Of a stretch of DNA of 64,000 bases, positions 48,800 to 58,249 are shown one piece after another. This DNA comes from Opitutaceae bacterium (lineage in GTDB: Bacteria; Verrucomicrobiota; Verrucomicrobiia; Opitutales; Opitutaceae), in the NCBI GenBank assembly GCA_028280945.1, contig JANQKV010000072.1, positions 1-64,000 of the forward strand. The letters run 5' to 3'. The translations under genes and the position numbers were made by a program. Below the pieces are notes generated by a model that searched no databases, was not told the DNA's origin, and saw only the letters and a list, made by a program, of their open reading frames with translations. The stretch's first letter is position 1, and the number at the start of each line of letters is the position of its first letter.

Positions 48800-49345
48800 C
48801 TATGACGTCATTTTGGCGAGAATCTTCTGCAAGGTCTGCAAGTTACGGGTGGTGCCGGCGGGGTCGCTATGAGGGTTGGCCTTTGCATTGGTCCACAGTG
48901 GTGATTCGCTGAGTTTGGTGCCGCAGCGCCAGTAGAGCTCACGCCCGATGACTTGAAGCCGGTCGGTTGCCGTCGATAGATCCTGCAGACGTTTCGCTTC
49001 CGTGGTGGTTGGAGGTTGGCGAAAAAAGGTGATCTGGGTGCTGGCGTGCTTGTGATCGGTGAAGAGATCACCAAAGGGGGCTTGATTGATGGTGGTTTGG
49101 ATCTCGCCCACGGTTCGCAACTGGGTTGGCACCGAATAGCCGAGACATCCTTCCAGATGTTGTTCAATCGCCTGTTCCAAGGCAGCGAGATCGGTTTGAT
49201 CGGATTCGAACACCACGTTTCCGGAGGCCAGAACCGTGGCCACTTTGGTCAGCCCGAGTTCTTGGAAAAATGATGCAAGCACCGACATTTTTACGCGTCG
49301 TTTTCCGAGATTGAGACCGCGGTGGAAGGCAACCAAGTGGGGCAT
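48800..49345 (-). CDS. DUF1697 family protein
   Basis: A 181-aa protein starting MPHLVAFHRGLNLGKRRVKM, where the family pattern (LRGINVGG-like) is seen; an upstream ATG extends into non-homologous sequence. SVLASFFQELGLTKVATVLASGNVVFES matches the central strand and helix. Residues further on include TDHKHASTQITFF. The function of the family is unknown. The 3' end lies 46 bases from palindrome D. Confidence 0.85.
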   Translation of the reverse strand: MPHLVAFHRGLNLGKRRVKMSVLASFFQELGLTKVATVLASGNVVFESDQTDLAALEQAIEQHLEGCLGYSVPTQLRTVGEIQTTINQAPFGDLFTDHKHASTQITFFRQPPTTTEAKRLQDLSTATDRLQVIGRELYWRCGTKLSESPLWTNAKANPHSDPAGTTRNLQTLQKILAKMTS

Positions 49346-49418
49346 GCGTGGAGGTTTGGAGGTGGCGGGATCGCATGCAATGGCGGAACTGAAACGTCCC
49401 CGAGTTGTCTCGACCGAA

Positions 49419-49832
49419 ATGGGCCGGTTTCGATGTGTTGCCAGTTTCGGGTTGGGATTTCTGGCGTTGGTGGTGGGAGGATGTGAATCGACCACATCAA
49501 TGGGGAGCACATCCTCCCAGCTCGAGCCGGCAACCGCCGTGATTGGTGGACCGCAGACTGGGATGACAGCTCAGGTGCGCGTGGTCTCGGATCCCCGGGA
49601 TGCGATGGTCGTGATCAACCGCCGCCCCGTCGGACTCACGCCCCGCACCATCGAGCTGCCCGTAACCAACCAGGGTTATCTGGCGGAGCAGGTGACCGTT
49701 GCGGTCCGTTTTGTTGCTCGCGATGTTGAGGAGGCTTCCCTGACCAGTTCGGTTACTTTGTATCCGACGGATCGCGCCCCTGCCCAGCTCGACTTCGCCC
49801 GTGAACAACCGGTCAAAAGGTCATTCGATTGA
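49419..49832 (+). CDS. lipoprotein with PEGA-like domain
   Basis: A 137-aa protein from ATG MGRFRCVASFG, giving a signal peptide with lipobox LVVGGC (Cys22). An ATG 13 codons upstream is an alternative start. The following region reads TAQVRVVSDPRDAMVVINRRPVGLTPRTIELPV, as in PEGA domains, a short beta fold found on many secreted or lipid-anchored proteins. Probably membrane-anchored; the role is unknown. It converges with the MOSC gene. Confidence 0.78.
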   Translation: MGRFRCVASFGLGFLALVVGGCESTTSMGSTSSQLEPATAVIGGPQTGMTAQVRVVSDPRDAMVVINRRPVGLTPRTIELPVTNQGYLAEQVTVAVRFVARDVEEASLTSSVTLYPTDRAPAQLDFAREQPVKRSFD

Positions 49833-49846
49833 ACCGGAGGTGGTGC

Positions 49847-50662
49847 TCAGCTCAATGGCATCACCGAGGCGCCGACTTTGAGGGAACCGCGGTTTGACTG
49901 GTGCACGAGGTTTTGTCCGAAAATGACCCCATTCCCACCGGGGTCGCGTCGGTATCCCGCCAGTGTGGCCAGGGGTTCGGGACCGGTCTTTTCCCCGGTC
50001 AGCGGGTCGATCGTCGTCATGATACACCGTTCGCAAGGCCCGGCCGCGGCGAATTTGAGGCCTTCGATTTCGAGGCCCGACCATTGGTCCTCCGCGTAGG
50101 CTTCGCACTCGGTGAGGACAAGATTGGGACGAAATCGCTCCATCTCGAGGCACTCAGTTCCCCGTTCGACCAAGCGATCATTCAGATCCTGCAGGGAAGC
50201 CTCACTGATAACAAGCAAAGGAAAGGCATCGGCGAAACCGACGCGTTGGTTGGGGTGTCTTTTGACCGGACGGGAGAAGGCCGTTCCGGTTTGTATCAAC
50301 CGCGCCCGCTCGTCCAGCAACTCACTGAAGAACTCATCCGCCGCCGGCAGGGTCGGGTCGGCCTGCAGCCCTCCTGTGCTCCATACTTCTGTGGTAATCG
50401 TGCGGGTGGGGACCGTCCGTGACAGGGGCACGACACACGCGCCCAGACCGGCGCAATTGATTTCGAGCGAGTCAGCATGCAAGTGAGCATCCACCCGGGC
50501 CAGTTTTGCGTGGGTCCGCTGGGTGAAGGGTTTGCCAACGGGAGAGATTACTTGGAAGCGGCGATCACCGGCCAAACCCATTTCATCCAGGTCCGCCGCG
50601 GGGACATCGTAACCCCGGCAGCTTTTGATCGGGTAGAGGCGAATGCGGGCAAGACGAGGCAT
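49847..50662 (-). CDS. MOSC domain-containing protein (YcbX/mARC-like)
   Basis: A 271-aa protein. The N-terminal beta-barrel domain is seen in LARIRLYPIKSCRGYDVPAADL and GLAGDRRFQVI. The MOSC core has FADAFPLLVISEASLQDLN, ERFRPNLVLTE and a cysteine-containing segment FAAAGPCERCIMTTIDPLTG. Such proteins bind molybdenum cofactor and reduce N-hydroxylated compounds, or pass electrons to partners. It starts at a TGATG overlap with the rmuC stop. A reductase partner is not adjacent. Confidence 0.88.
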   Translation of the reverse strand: MPRLARIRLYPIKSCRGYDVPAADLDEMGLAGDRRFQVISPVGKPFTQRTHAKLARVDAHLHADSLEINCAGLGACVVPLSRTVPTRTITTEVWSTGGLQADPTLPAADEFFSELLDERARLIQTGTAFSRPVKRHPNQRVGFADAFPLLVISEASLQDLNDRLVERGTECLEMERFRPNLVLTECEAYAEDQWSGLEIEGLKFAAAGPCERCIMTTIDPLTGEKTGPEPLATLAGYRRDPGGNGVIFGQNLVHQSNRGSLKVGASVMPLS

Positions 50663-51993
50663 CAGCCGACCTCCTCGTCGTCTGCCGCCGGCAAGGTCTT
50701 TTTTGCCTTGGCCCCGAGTTTTTTAAGGTCGGCGACTTGTTTGATGAGATTGCCGCGTCCGTCCTTGAGCTTGTTCATCGCCGCGTTGTAGCCATCGCGG
50801 GTGCGCTGCAATTGTTGGCCGATGCCCTCCAGGTCGGCCAGCAAACCAACGAACTTGTCGTGCAAGGCGCCGCCGCGCTCGGCGATGGCCTGCACGTTCT
50901 TGGACTGGCGATCCTGCGTCCACAACATGGCGACGGTCTTCAAGGTCACCAAAAGAGTGGGGGCCGTGCAGAGCACGACCCGCCGGGCGAAGGCCCATTC
51001 GTAGAGTTCCGGATCGCTTTCCAGCGCGGCCGTGAATGCGGGTTCGAGCGGCACAAACATCATCACGTAGTCCGGCGAATTCAGTTGGCCGAGCTCTTCG
51101 TACTGTTTGCCGGCGAGTTCCTCGACGTGGCGCCGAACGGCCGCGGCATGGGATTTCAGGGCGGCCGACCGCGCTTCAGGTTCGTTCGCGCTGACGGCCT
51201 GCTCGTAGGCGATGAGGGAGACCTTGGAATCGATCACGAGGTGCCGTTGGTCGGGCAGACGCACGATGACATCCGGGCGAAGGCGGGAGCCGTCCTCGTT
51301 GGTGAAGGACTCCTGGGTGGAGTAGTCCTCCCCGGCCCGGAGTCCCGAGCTCTGCAACAGTCTTTCCAATACAAGCTCACCCCACGCCCCGCGGGCCTGG
51401 GCCTGGCCCTTGAGGGCGCGAGTCAATTGTTGGGCTTCGTCGGTGATGCGGCTGTTGAGCTGGCGCAATTGCTCCAGCTGAGTCTTCAACGACGCCCGGT
51501 CCGCAACGTCGTCCTTGTGCACGTGATCAACCCGTTCCCGAAAGTCGGTGAGTTGCTGACGCAGGGGCTGCAGCAAGCCGTCGACTTGTTGCCGATTGTG
51601 CTCGGTGAATTTCTTGGATTTTTCGTCAAGCAGCTTGGCGGCAACCGCTTCGAATTCTGTTTTCATGGTCGCACGCAGTTTTTCGAGATCTTCGAGGTAT
51701 TTTTGAGCGCGGGCTTCCTGAGCGGCGACACGCTCCCGCTCGGCCTTGAGTTCAGCGGTGGAAGCAGCGACGAGGGCGGTGAGCTTTTTCTCGGACTCGT
51801 TCAGCGCGATTCGAGTAGCGTCGAGTTGCGCCGCAAGGTCAGCCCCATGGGCTTCGCTTTTGGCCAGGTCATTGGCCAATTGTTGGCGTTTGGACTCAAC
51901 GAGCTGGTTTTGCGACCGCCAGTGAATTGCAAATCCGGCCGCAGCCAAGAAAAGCAGACCGAGGATAACGAGAGCCAAGGTTGTAAAATCCAT
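50662..51993 (-). CDS. rmuC: DNA recombination protein RmuC
   Basis: A 443-aa protein. A single N-terminal membrane segment (LALVILGLLFLAAAGFAIHW) is followed by a coiled coil to about residue 200. The nuclease-like domain shows GAWGELVLERLLQSSGLRAGEDY, RPDVIVRLPDQRHLVIDSKVSLIAYEQAV and VMMFVPLEPAFTAALE. The motif of the second line is typical of RmuC, which limits inversions at short repeats. It overlaps the MOSC gene start by one base. Confidence 0.95.
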   Translation of the reverse strand: MDFTTLALVILGLLFLAAAGFAIHWRSQNQLVESKRQQLANDLAKSEAHGADLAAQLDATRIALNESEKKLTALVAASTAELKAERERVAAQEARAQKYLEDLEKLRATMKTEFEAVAAKLLDEKSKKFTEHNRQQVDGLLQPLRQQLTDFRERVDHVHKDDVADRASLKTQLEQLRQLNSRITDEAQQLTRALKGQAQARGAWGELVLERLLQSSGLRAGEDYSTQESFTNEDGSRLRPDVIVRLPDQRHLVIDSKVSLIAYEQAVSANEPEARSAALKSHAAAVRRHVEELAGKQYEELGQLNSPDYVMMFVPLEPAFTAALESDPELYEWAFARRVVLCTAPTLLVTLKTVAMLWTQDRQSKNVQAIAERGGALHDKFVGLLADLEGIGQQLQRTRDGYNAAMNKLKDGRGNLIKQVADLKKLGAKAKKTLPAADDEEVG

Positions 51994-52086
51994 GTAAAGG
52001 TGACGTTAAAAAGCCAGATGCAAACCACTGCCAGCTGCGTTCCTTGACACGGTAATTCCATACTCGCAAACACTTCTGCGCTCGAG

Positions 52087-52128
52087 CTCGGCTGGTTCGT
52101 TTCCGAAAAGTTTCCGAAACTCGGCTGG
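52087..52128. repeat. short direct repeats upstream of the sensory operon
   Basis: CTCGGCTGG occurs at 52087-52095 and 52120-52128. Between these, GTTTCCGAAA is repeated in tandem (52099-52108 and 52110-52119; period 11). This lies 35-76 bases before the first gene of the sensory operon. It may be a regulator-binding region; no promoter box could be assigned. Confidence 0.4.
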
Positions 52129-52162
52129 GTGGCAGCGAGACCTACCGACTCACACCCTAATC

Positions 52163-53302
52163 ATGACTGCTGAGACAGTTAATTCCCCTACTACTTCACT
52201 GGATCGCCCGAAGGTTCTGGTGGTTGATGATGAGTATGGCCCCCGGGAATCCATTGCATTCACCCTGGGCACCGAGTTCGACGTGGATACCGCCGAACGG
52301 GCCAAGGAAGCGCTGGAGAAAGTAGCGCGCGAAGAATTCTCGGTCATCATCCTGGATATCCGCATGCCGGAAATGGATGGCATAAAGGCATTGGATCGCA
52401 TCCGGGAGATCGATCCGGAGGTCGCGGTGGTGATGTTGACGGGCTACGGCACGTTGACCACGGCTCAGCAGGCCATGCTGGGCGGTGCCAACCAGTATTT
52501 GCGCAAGCCGCCCGACATAGAGGAACTAATCGACTCAGTGCGCCGCCAAGCGGCGGGAACCGAGGTGCGTCGCCGGGAAGCGCGGGTAAATTCTCAAACC
52601 CGGGGCATGCTGGAACAATTGAAACACGAGATGGCCGAAGTTGAAACGGATGTGTGGCAGGGGCGCGCGTCGGTGGAGTTGGTTCACGATTTAGCCAATC
52701 CGCTAACCGTGATGATTGGTTATGCCGGTCTTTTGCAGGAAGAGGCGGCTCGCTTGGCGGGAGAGAATCCTGACAAAGCAGCCAAGTTCATGGAGTATGC
52801 CCAGATCGTAGAACGTTCAGCAGAGTATTGCCACCACCTGGCCGAGAACTGGCGCAAGGCGTCGCGACGGGCGGCTGAGTTTGTGGAAGTGGACATCGTG
52901 GACCTGGCCCGGGAGATGCACCGTGTCATTTTCTTCAGCAACTCCTCCATCGTTTTTTCAGGGTTGAGTAAAATGAAGGTGAAAGGTTCGCGGCTCGAAT
53001 TGGCGCGGGTGTTTCAGAATCTGTTTCGCAACGCCCTGGAGGCCAATGCACGCAAGGTGATGGTTGAATTCTCGGTGGAAGAGAAACAACCGATCGTCAT
53101 TTTGGCTGATGACGGCTCGGGGATGAACCCCGAGACGATGCAAAAGGCCCTTAAGGGGGGATACACGACCAAGGAGCATGGCACGGGTCTGGGCTTGAGC
53201 ATCTGTCGTCACCTGTTGGGTTCCCACGGGGCGGCCCTCGGAGTGGAATCAGTTGAAGGAGAGGGCACGACGATTCAAATTTCGTTCCCGGCGCAAAAGT
53301 GA
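52163..53302 (+). CDS. response regulator-histidine kinase hybrid
   Basis: A 379-aa cytoplasmic protein. The receiver domain spans residues ~17-130: DDE near 22, phosphoacceptor Asp65 in ILDIRMPEMDG, and the conserved Lys in YLRKPPDIEEL. The kinase part follows: His175 in LVHDLANPLTVMIGYAGLL, an N box in VFQNLFRNALEAN, then DDGSGMNPE and GTGLGLSICRHLLG. Unlike a classical response regulator there is no DNA-binding output. It is the first gene of a five-gene run; its stop overlaps the next GTG start by 4 bases. Confidence 0.9.
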   Translation: MTAETVNSPTTSLDRPKVLVVDDEYGPRESIAFTLGTEFDVDTAERAKEALEKVAREEFSVIILDIRMPEMDGIKALDRIREIDPEVAVVMLTGYGTLTTAQQAMLGGANQYLRKPPDIEELIDSVRRQAAGTEVRRREARVNSQTRGMLEQLKHEMAEVETDVWQGRASVELVHDLANPLTVMIGYAGLLQEEAARLAGENPDKAAKFMEYAQIVERSAEYCHHLAENWRKASRRAAEFVEVDIVDLAREMHRVIFFSNSSIVFSGLSKMKVKGSRLELARVFQNLFRNALEANARKVMVEFSVEEKQPIVILADDGSGMNPETMQKALKGGYTTKEHGTGLGLSICRHLLGSHGAALGVESVEGEGTTIQISFPAQK

Positions 53303-54501
53303 ATGGCAAGCGCGTCAAGATCACCGGAATTGGTCCGGTGACACCCGCCGGCATTGGTCGGGAGGCATTCTGGCAGGGAATCCAGGAGCCGATCAGCCGT
53401 GTGACGGCGGTAAGCGGTTTCCCGAAGGATGCAGGGCCGTTTATTTCGGCTGACGTGACCGACTTTGATCCGGGACCGGAAATTCACGGCATTCCGACCA
53501 AACGCATGCCACGGCATACGCAGATGGCTCTCCATGGTGCCCTTTTGGCCATCCGAGACGCCGGGCTCGAGCCCAACGATCTGAAAGGCGAGGCCACCAT
53601 CATATCGGTAGGGGCGGCGTTGATGGATTTTGGGGTGATTAATCGCAGCGTGGAGATCATCCGCCGCCGGGGTCCCAACTTCGGACTGCCAACCGCGGTG
53701 ACCACGGCGTCGGTCAGTTCGATTGGAGGAACGATCGCGCAGATCGTGGACGGACCGACGCGGTCGATGGCGTTTCAGAGTGCCTGCTGCTCCGGGGTGG
53801 ATGCCATCGGACACGCCGCCGGGGCGGTTAGTCGAGGTGAGGCTAATTTTGCAATTTGTGGAGGCACGGAAGCGCCGTTGTATTTTCACCCCATGATCGA
53901 GCTCAAAAAAGCCGGTCTTGCCCCGGGCAATCCAGAGCATCCCCAGAAGCAGTGTCGACCCTTTGATTTGTGGCGAACAACCGGAGTTATCGGAGAGGGC
54001 GCTTGCATAGCCATTTTGGAGCCTGAGGAAAGTCCGCGCCCTGCCTTGGGGTGGGTGAGGGGCTACTCATACGCTTCAGATACCGAGTCGGGCATGGGCA
54101 AAGGACTACGGGGCGCCATTGAAATGGCTTTGGCGAACGCCGGCCTGCGGCGCAACGAGATCGATGCCATCAATGCGTGGGGGCCGGGGCACCGGGAACT
54201 GGATGCGGCGGAAACACAATGCATTCGGGCGGTTTTTGGAGAACAGACCGACTCAGTGCCGGCTTTTTCGATCAAGGGAGCGGTGGGTAATCCCTTGGGT
54301 GCGGCGGGAGCCATGCAGGTGGCCGCCACCTTGATGGGTTTTGATCGAGGCATCCTGCCGCCAACCGTGAACTGGAGTCACCCCGATCCGAACTGCGCCC
54401 TTCATCTCAGTGCGGAACCCATGTTTGTCTCCACTCGTAATGTGATCATCAATACGCACGGTATCTCAGGTTCCAACGCGTGTTTGGTCCTGAGCAAATG
54501 A
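53299..54501 (+). CDS. divergent beta-ketoacyl synthase (FabF-like fold) lacking both active-site histidines
   Basis: A 400-aa thiolase-fold protein, GTG start. The nucleophile region FQSACCSGVDAIG keeps Cys163. In the first His motif (usually NAHGTST) the sequence is INAWGPGHREL, so residue 294 is Trp. In the second (usually KSxxGHxLGAAG) it reads SIKGAVGNPLGAAGAM, so Lys326 is kept but His is Asn331. A normal condensation triad is therefore absent. It sits between two kinases in the operon, sharing 4-base overlaps with both. A role in the signal pathway or as a chain-length or acyl-binding factor is a guess. Confidence 0.85.
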   Translation: MNGKRVKITGIGPVTPAGIGREAFWQGIQEPISRVTAVSGFPKDAGPFISADVTDFDPGPEIHGIPTKRMPRHTQMALHGALLAIRDAGLEPNDLKGEATIISVGAALMDFGVINRSVEIIRRRGPNFGLPTAVTTASVSSIGGTIAQIVDGPTRSMAFQSACCSGVDAIGHAAGAVSRGEANFAICGGTEAPLYFHPMIELKKAGLAPGNPEHPQKQCRPFDLWRTTGVIGEGACIAILEPEESPRPALGWVRGYSYASDTESGMGKGLRGAIEMALANAGLRRNEIDAINAWGPGHRELDAAETQCIRAVFGEQTDSVPAFSIKGAVGNPLGAAGAMQVAATLMGFDRGILPPTVNWSHPDPNCALHLSAEPMFVSTRNVIINTHGISGSNACLVLSK

Positions 54502-56489
54502 TCACGCTGCCATCATTTTACGTGGCGATTGCCGTCGCGGTCGTGGGCGGGCTGGCGCTTTGGGCGAATCCACGGCGGCGGATCAACCAACTGTTTTTCT
54601 CCGCATCGTTACACGCCGCCATTTGGTTGATTTGCGTGTCCACCGCCCGGCTGGAGGAGAGTCTGCTGTGGTTGAGAATCAGTGCGTCGGTGGGGGCGGC
54701 AATGCCCTTCCATCTGTGGCTGTTGAAGGAGGCGATTGTCCGTGGCCCCCACTCGCTTCTGCGGCAAAAGGCCATTGTTTGGTGGGCTTTGCTGGTTCCC
54801 TTCCTGGCGGTGCTTCCACTGACGGAATGGTTCATTCCCGGCTCCTCGACCTCGGCGGATCCGAGCTACAGCTGGGGGTATCCCACTTTTGTAGGCGGCG
54901 TGGCGTTGATGTTTTTGCTGCTGAGCAGGGATACGGTCGTGAAAGCAAGAACGGTTTCGGGGGTCGCGAAATTGGAGCTTCAGATCATCATGTTGGGCGG
55001 TAGCGCCGCGGGATTGATTATCATGGCGCTCATGGGGTTGAGGCCGTTGGTCGACAACATTCCGGCATATGTGCAACCGTTAGTGATTTTGGTGCTCTAC
55101 TCGTTCACCGCCATCGCGATCACGACGCACCGCATTTTTGATGCGCGACATCTATTGCTTTTGATCACCCAGCGCGGGTTGCTGGTGGCGGTGGTTTCGG
55201 CGCTCACCTTGTTGGTTTGGCAACCGTTGACATCGATTGTGTCGGTGCCGGTGTCGCTGGTAGTCGTGGTGGTGCTGGCTTTATGGGTCGCAGCCTCGCT
55301 GAACCAGAGACTGGACCGTTGGTTGCTGCGCTATCCCAAAGCGATGCAGGCTCGCTTGGCGGCATTCAACGCGGCCCACAGCGAGGTGCGCACCGATGAG
55401 CTGCGCCAGGCCTTTGCCAAGGTGTTGCAGGGATGGGGGCAAACCGACCGGGCGTTTCTTCTGATGGAGGAAGACGACCAGATGGAGCATGATGACGTGA
55501 GTCTTTCGAAAGACAGCCCCGCATTCCGGGCTTTGTGCGAGATCCACTGGGCGACGCCCGAGCGATTGTCGCGGGAGCGCGATACGCAAGAACGGGAGGC
55601 ATTGAAGAACTTCTTACGGAAGCACGAACTGGGGGTCGTGGTGTACGACGATGGCCCGACCATGAAGATGGTCGTGGCGCTGGGGGTGCGCCCTTCGCGC
55701 AGCCCGTTTACCTTTCCGGAGGTCATTCAACTGCGGGAGCTGGTCTCCATTTTCGATAGCTCGCTTTCTCGCACTCAGCTTTTGGCGAAGGCCCAGCGCG
55801 CCGAACAACTCGCGACCGTGGGGTTGTTGGGTGCAAGCGTGGCGCACGAGATCCGCAATCCGCTTGTTTCGATCAAGGCGTTCGCCCAGCTGCTGCCCCG
55901 GCACTACGATGATCCAACTTTCCGGGAGCGTTTTTCGCGACTGATTGGCGATGAGGTTGCTCGGATCGACCGGCTCACCGAGCAGCTTCTCGATCTCGCC
56001 GCTCCGCGTTCGGTTGATAAGGCCAACGTGATGCTGAATGACTTGGTGCGCACGTGCATTGACCTGGTGGCGGCACGGGTAGCGTCGAAGAATATTCAGA
56101 TATCCACGGATCTGGCAGCGCAGCCTGACATTGTTTTTTCCGACGCCCACGGCCTCAAGCAGGTGATCCTCAATTTATGTTTCAACGCGGTCCAAGCCCA
56201 GGAGTCCCGCAACAACGATAAGCCCATTCGATTGGAGGTTTCCACGAAACGACTCGACGACGGCATTGAGCTTGCCGTCAAAGACCATGGCCCCGGCATT
56301 CCTGATGCGGCTCGTTTGCATCTGTTCGAACCTTTTCATTCCACGAAATCAAATGGGTTTGGACTTGGCCTTACCGTTTGTGGCGAGATTCTTTCAGAAC
56401 TCGATTCAAGCATCACTCTCGATCCCTACCAAGAGGGCGAGGGAGCGTTGTTCCGTATCCACCTCCCGTGTCCGCCTCGTTCCTCCTAG
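54498..56489 (+). CDS. PrsK-like membrane histidine kinase with GAF domain
   Basis: A 663-aa protein starting MITLPSFYVA at the ATGA overlap. About eight hydrophobic segments fill residues ~5-270. A GAF-like stretch follows (~300-430; RAFLLMEEDDQMEHDD). His in LGASVAHEIRNPLVSIKAFAQLL is the phosphoacceptor; N box VILNLCFNAVQAQ, then VKDHGPGIP and GFGLGLTVCGEIL form an intact ATPase domain. The layout matches PrsK, a kinase linked to exopolysaccharide regulation via PEP-CTERM systems. No PEP-CTERM genes are seen here. Confidence 0.9.
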   Translation: MITLPSFYVAIAVAVVGGLALWANPRRRINQLFFSASLHAAIWLICVSTARLEESLLWLRISASVGAAMPFHLWLLKEAIVRGPHSLLRQKAIVWWALLVPFLAVLPLTEWFIPGSSTSADPSYSWGYPTFVGGVALMFLLLSRDTVVKARTVSGVAKLELQIIMLGGSAAGLIIMALMGLRPLVDNIPAYVQPLVILVLYSFTAIAITTHRIFDARHLLLLITQRGLLVAVVSALTLLVWQPLTSIVSVPVSLVVVVVLALWVAASLNQRLDRWLLRYPKAMQARLAAFNAAHSEVRTDELRQAFAKVLQGWGQTDRAFLLMEEDDQMEHDDVSLSKDSPAFRALCEIHWATPERLSRERDTQEREALKNFLRKHELGVVVYDDGPTMKMVVALGVRPSRSPFTFPEVIQLRELVSIFDSSLSRTQLLAKAQRAEQLATVGLLGASVAHEIRNPLVSIKAFAQLLPRHYDDPTFRERFSRLIGDEVARIDRLTEQLLDLAAPRSVDKANVMLNDLVRTCIDLVAARVASKNIQISTDLAAQPDIVFSDAHGLKQVILNLCFNAVQAQESRNNDKPIRLEVSTKRLDDGIELAVKDHGPGIPDAARLHLFEPFHSTKSNGFGLGLTVCGEILSELDSSITLDPYQEGEGALFRIHLPCPPRSS

Positions 56490-58249
56490 CTACCGAAGAC
56501 TCCGAATTAATCACTGCTTGGCAGGCTCAACTGCCGGCGGAGGCGACGACTCTCACGCTGGATGAAGTCTCGGGCTATCCCCAACTGCCCTCGGGATTAC
56601 CCATCGTGGTGATCCTGGATGCGTTGGTAGGCGATCGTTTACCGGAGGCTTTGGCGCGAAGTCCGCTCCTGGTGGTGGGCAAACCCCACAGTGGTTTGTA
56701 TGAGCAACTTCGCATGTCGGGCCGAGCCCTGCGCTGCATGGATTACGAGGAAAGTCGGACCCGGTTGGAGGAGTTTGCGCCGCTGTTCGCCGAGATTGCC
56801 GAACGTCGGGCCGCGCTGGATCTCGTGGCGGAGAATAATCGCCGCACTCAAAACAGCCGGCCGCCGATACCCGTTGCTCCCGCCAACAACAATGCGGACA
56901 TGTGGGATTTTTTGGAAGGAGCGGTGGAGAGCATGAACTCAAAGGAGCGATTGTTGGCTGAGTTCAGGCGCGCCTCACGGCACGTTTTGAATGCCTCGCA
57001 CATCGTCTTTTTCCTACGAGAAGAGGGCGAGTTTCGCGCCGATCGGGGATCGTCCCAGTGTCCGGTTAGCGATCCGTTGATTCGTTATCTGTCTTCCCGT
57101 CCGGTTGTTCTCGACGGGAACGAATGGCCGGGTCCGCCGGATCCGGTGGCGGAAATGGCGGCCCGCAATCGCATGGCGTTGTGGGGGGCGCGGCTTTTGG
57201 TGCCGTTGCACGACAATGGTCACCTCACCGGGATTATCGCCTGCGGAGTGCGGAATGACGGACAGGCGTATGATGAAAACGACAAGACCCAGGCAGTTTC
57301 TTTCGCCCGTTTGCTGAGGGAGTTTCTCCGGCAAAACCAGCAGAGCACCCGACTGAATCGCATCTACGAAAGCACGCTGATGGGGGATCGTTACTTTCCG
57401 CGCACGTTATTGCTCAAGCCGGGGGAAGAGCCCACGGCGGAGGTGCCGGTGGCCGTGCGCGCGTTGATCGGGCGAGTGCGATTGCAGAAGATTTCCCGGC
57501 GATTGCGACCTCGCCCGGGCCAACCCTTCCGCGCCTCTGCGGGGATTGTGGGTGAGACCGGTGGTGTCTGGGCTTATTGGGAAAATGCCGGCTCGGACAT
57601 CGAGGATATTCGCCAGGATCTCCGCCGCAAGCGTTTGGCGTTGCTGCGGGATCTTGCTCTTACCCTGAATCACGAGGTTGGGAATTCCTTGGTGTCTTTC
57701 AGCACACTTGATTCCGAAAGCACCCGCCAAAAGATTCCCTCCGCATTGCGCAAGACGGTGCGCTCCGACATCGATCGTCTCCAGCGGCTGAATGTCGATT
57801 TGGTCAAGCTGGCGGAGTTCTCTTATGCCTCGCCGGACGAGTTTGATCTGGGCGAGATTTTGGAGGAGGTGGGCGAAGCCTTGAAGATGCGGGTTGAGGT
57901 TCCGCCGGACCCGGTCGTGATGACCGTGGCGGGGGATCTCGTTCAGTTTGCCATTGAGTCGCTTGTTAAAACGGTCGCGGAGAATCAACCCGATGATGCC
58001 GAGCGGGAACTCAAGGTTCAATTGCGCTCAACCGGCGAAGGCGAAGAGATCACTGCCCTGGTTTCGATTCAAGGCAGCGGCTTGGAACTGGAAGGTATCC
58101 TGCCGGAATCGAGTCCAGAGGAGGTGCCCAACCAGGGTCGACTGGCCGTGTTCATTGCCAAGGAGATCATTCGCTTGCATGGCGGCAAGATTCACGCCGG
58201 ACCAGGCATGGAAGGCACGGAGATCCTGATCTCGTTGCGCCAATGGTAA
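56468..58249 (+). CDS. GAF-containing histidine-kinase-like protein with degenerate catalytic motifs
   Basis: A 593-aa soluble protein. I use the GTG at 56468 (SASFLLATEDSELITAW), overlapping the previous gene by 22 bases. An N-terminal receiver-like part (~1-130) lacks a clear Asp. A GAF-like region follows (RHVLNASHIVFFLREEGEF). The H box LALTLNHEVGNSLVSFSTL keeps a His but not the usual RNPL. The N box is FAIESLVKTVAEN without the asparagine, and the DxGxG box reads IQGSGLELEG. ATP binding is therefore doubtful, so it is probably a pseudokinase. Its stop overlaps the nucleotidyltransferase by 7 bases. Confidence 0.8.
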   Translation: MSASFLLATEDSELITAWQAQLPAEATTLTLDEVSGYPQLPSGLPIVVILDALVGDRLPEALARSPLLVVGKPHSGLYEQLRMSGRALRCMDYEESRTRLEEFAPLFAEIAERRAALDLVAENNRRTQNSRPPIPVAPANNNADMWDFLEGAVESMNSKERLLAEFRRASRHVLNASHIVFFLREEGEFRADRGSSQCPVSDPLIRYLSSRPVVLDGNEWPGPPDPVAEMAARNRMALWGARLLVPLHDNGHLTGIIACGVRNDGQAYDENDKTQAVSFARLLREFLRQNQQSTRLNRIYESTLMGDRYFPRTLLLKPGEEPTAEVPVAVRALIGRVRLQKISRRLRPRPGQPFRASAGIVGETGGVWAYWENAGSDIEDIRQDLRRKRLALLRDLALTLNHEVGNSLVSFSTLDSESTRQKIPSALRKTVRSDIDRLQRLNVDLVKLAEFSYASPDEFDLGEILEEVGEALKMRVEVPPDPVVMTVAGDLVQFAIESLVKTVAENQPDDAERELKVQLRSTGEGEEITALVSIQGSGLELEGILPESSPEEVPNQGRLAVFIAKEIIRLHGGKIHAGPGMEGTEILISLRQW

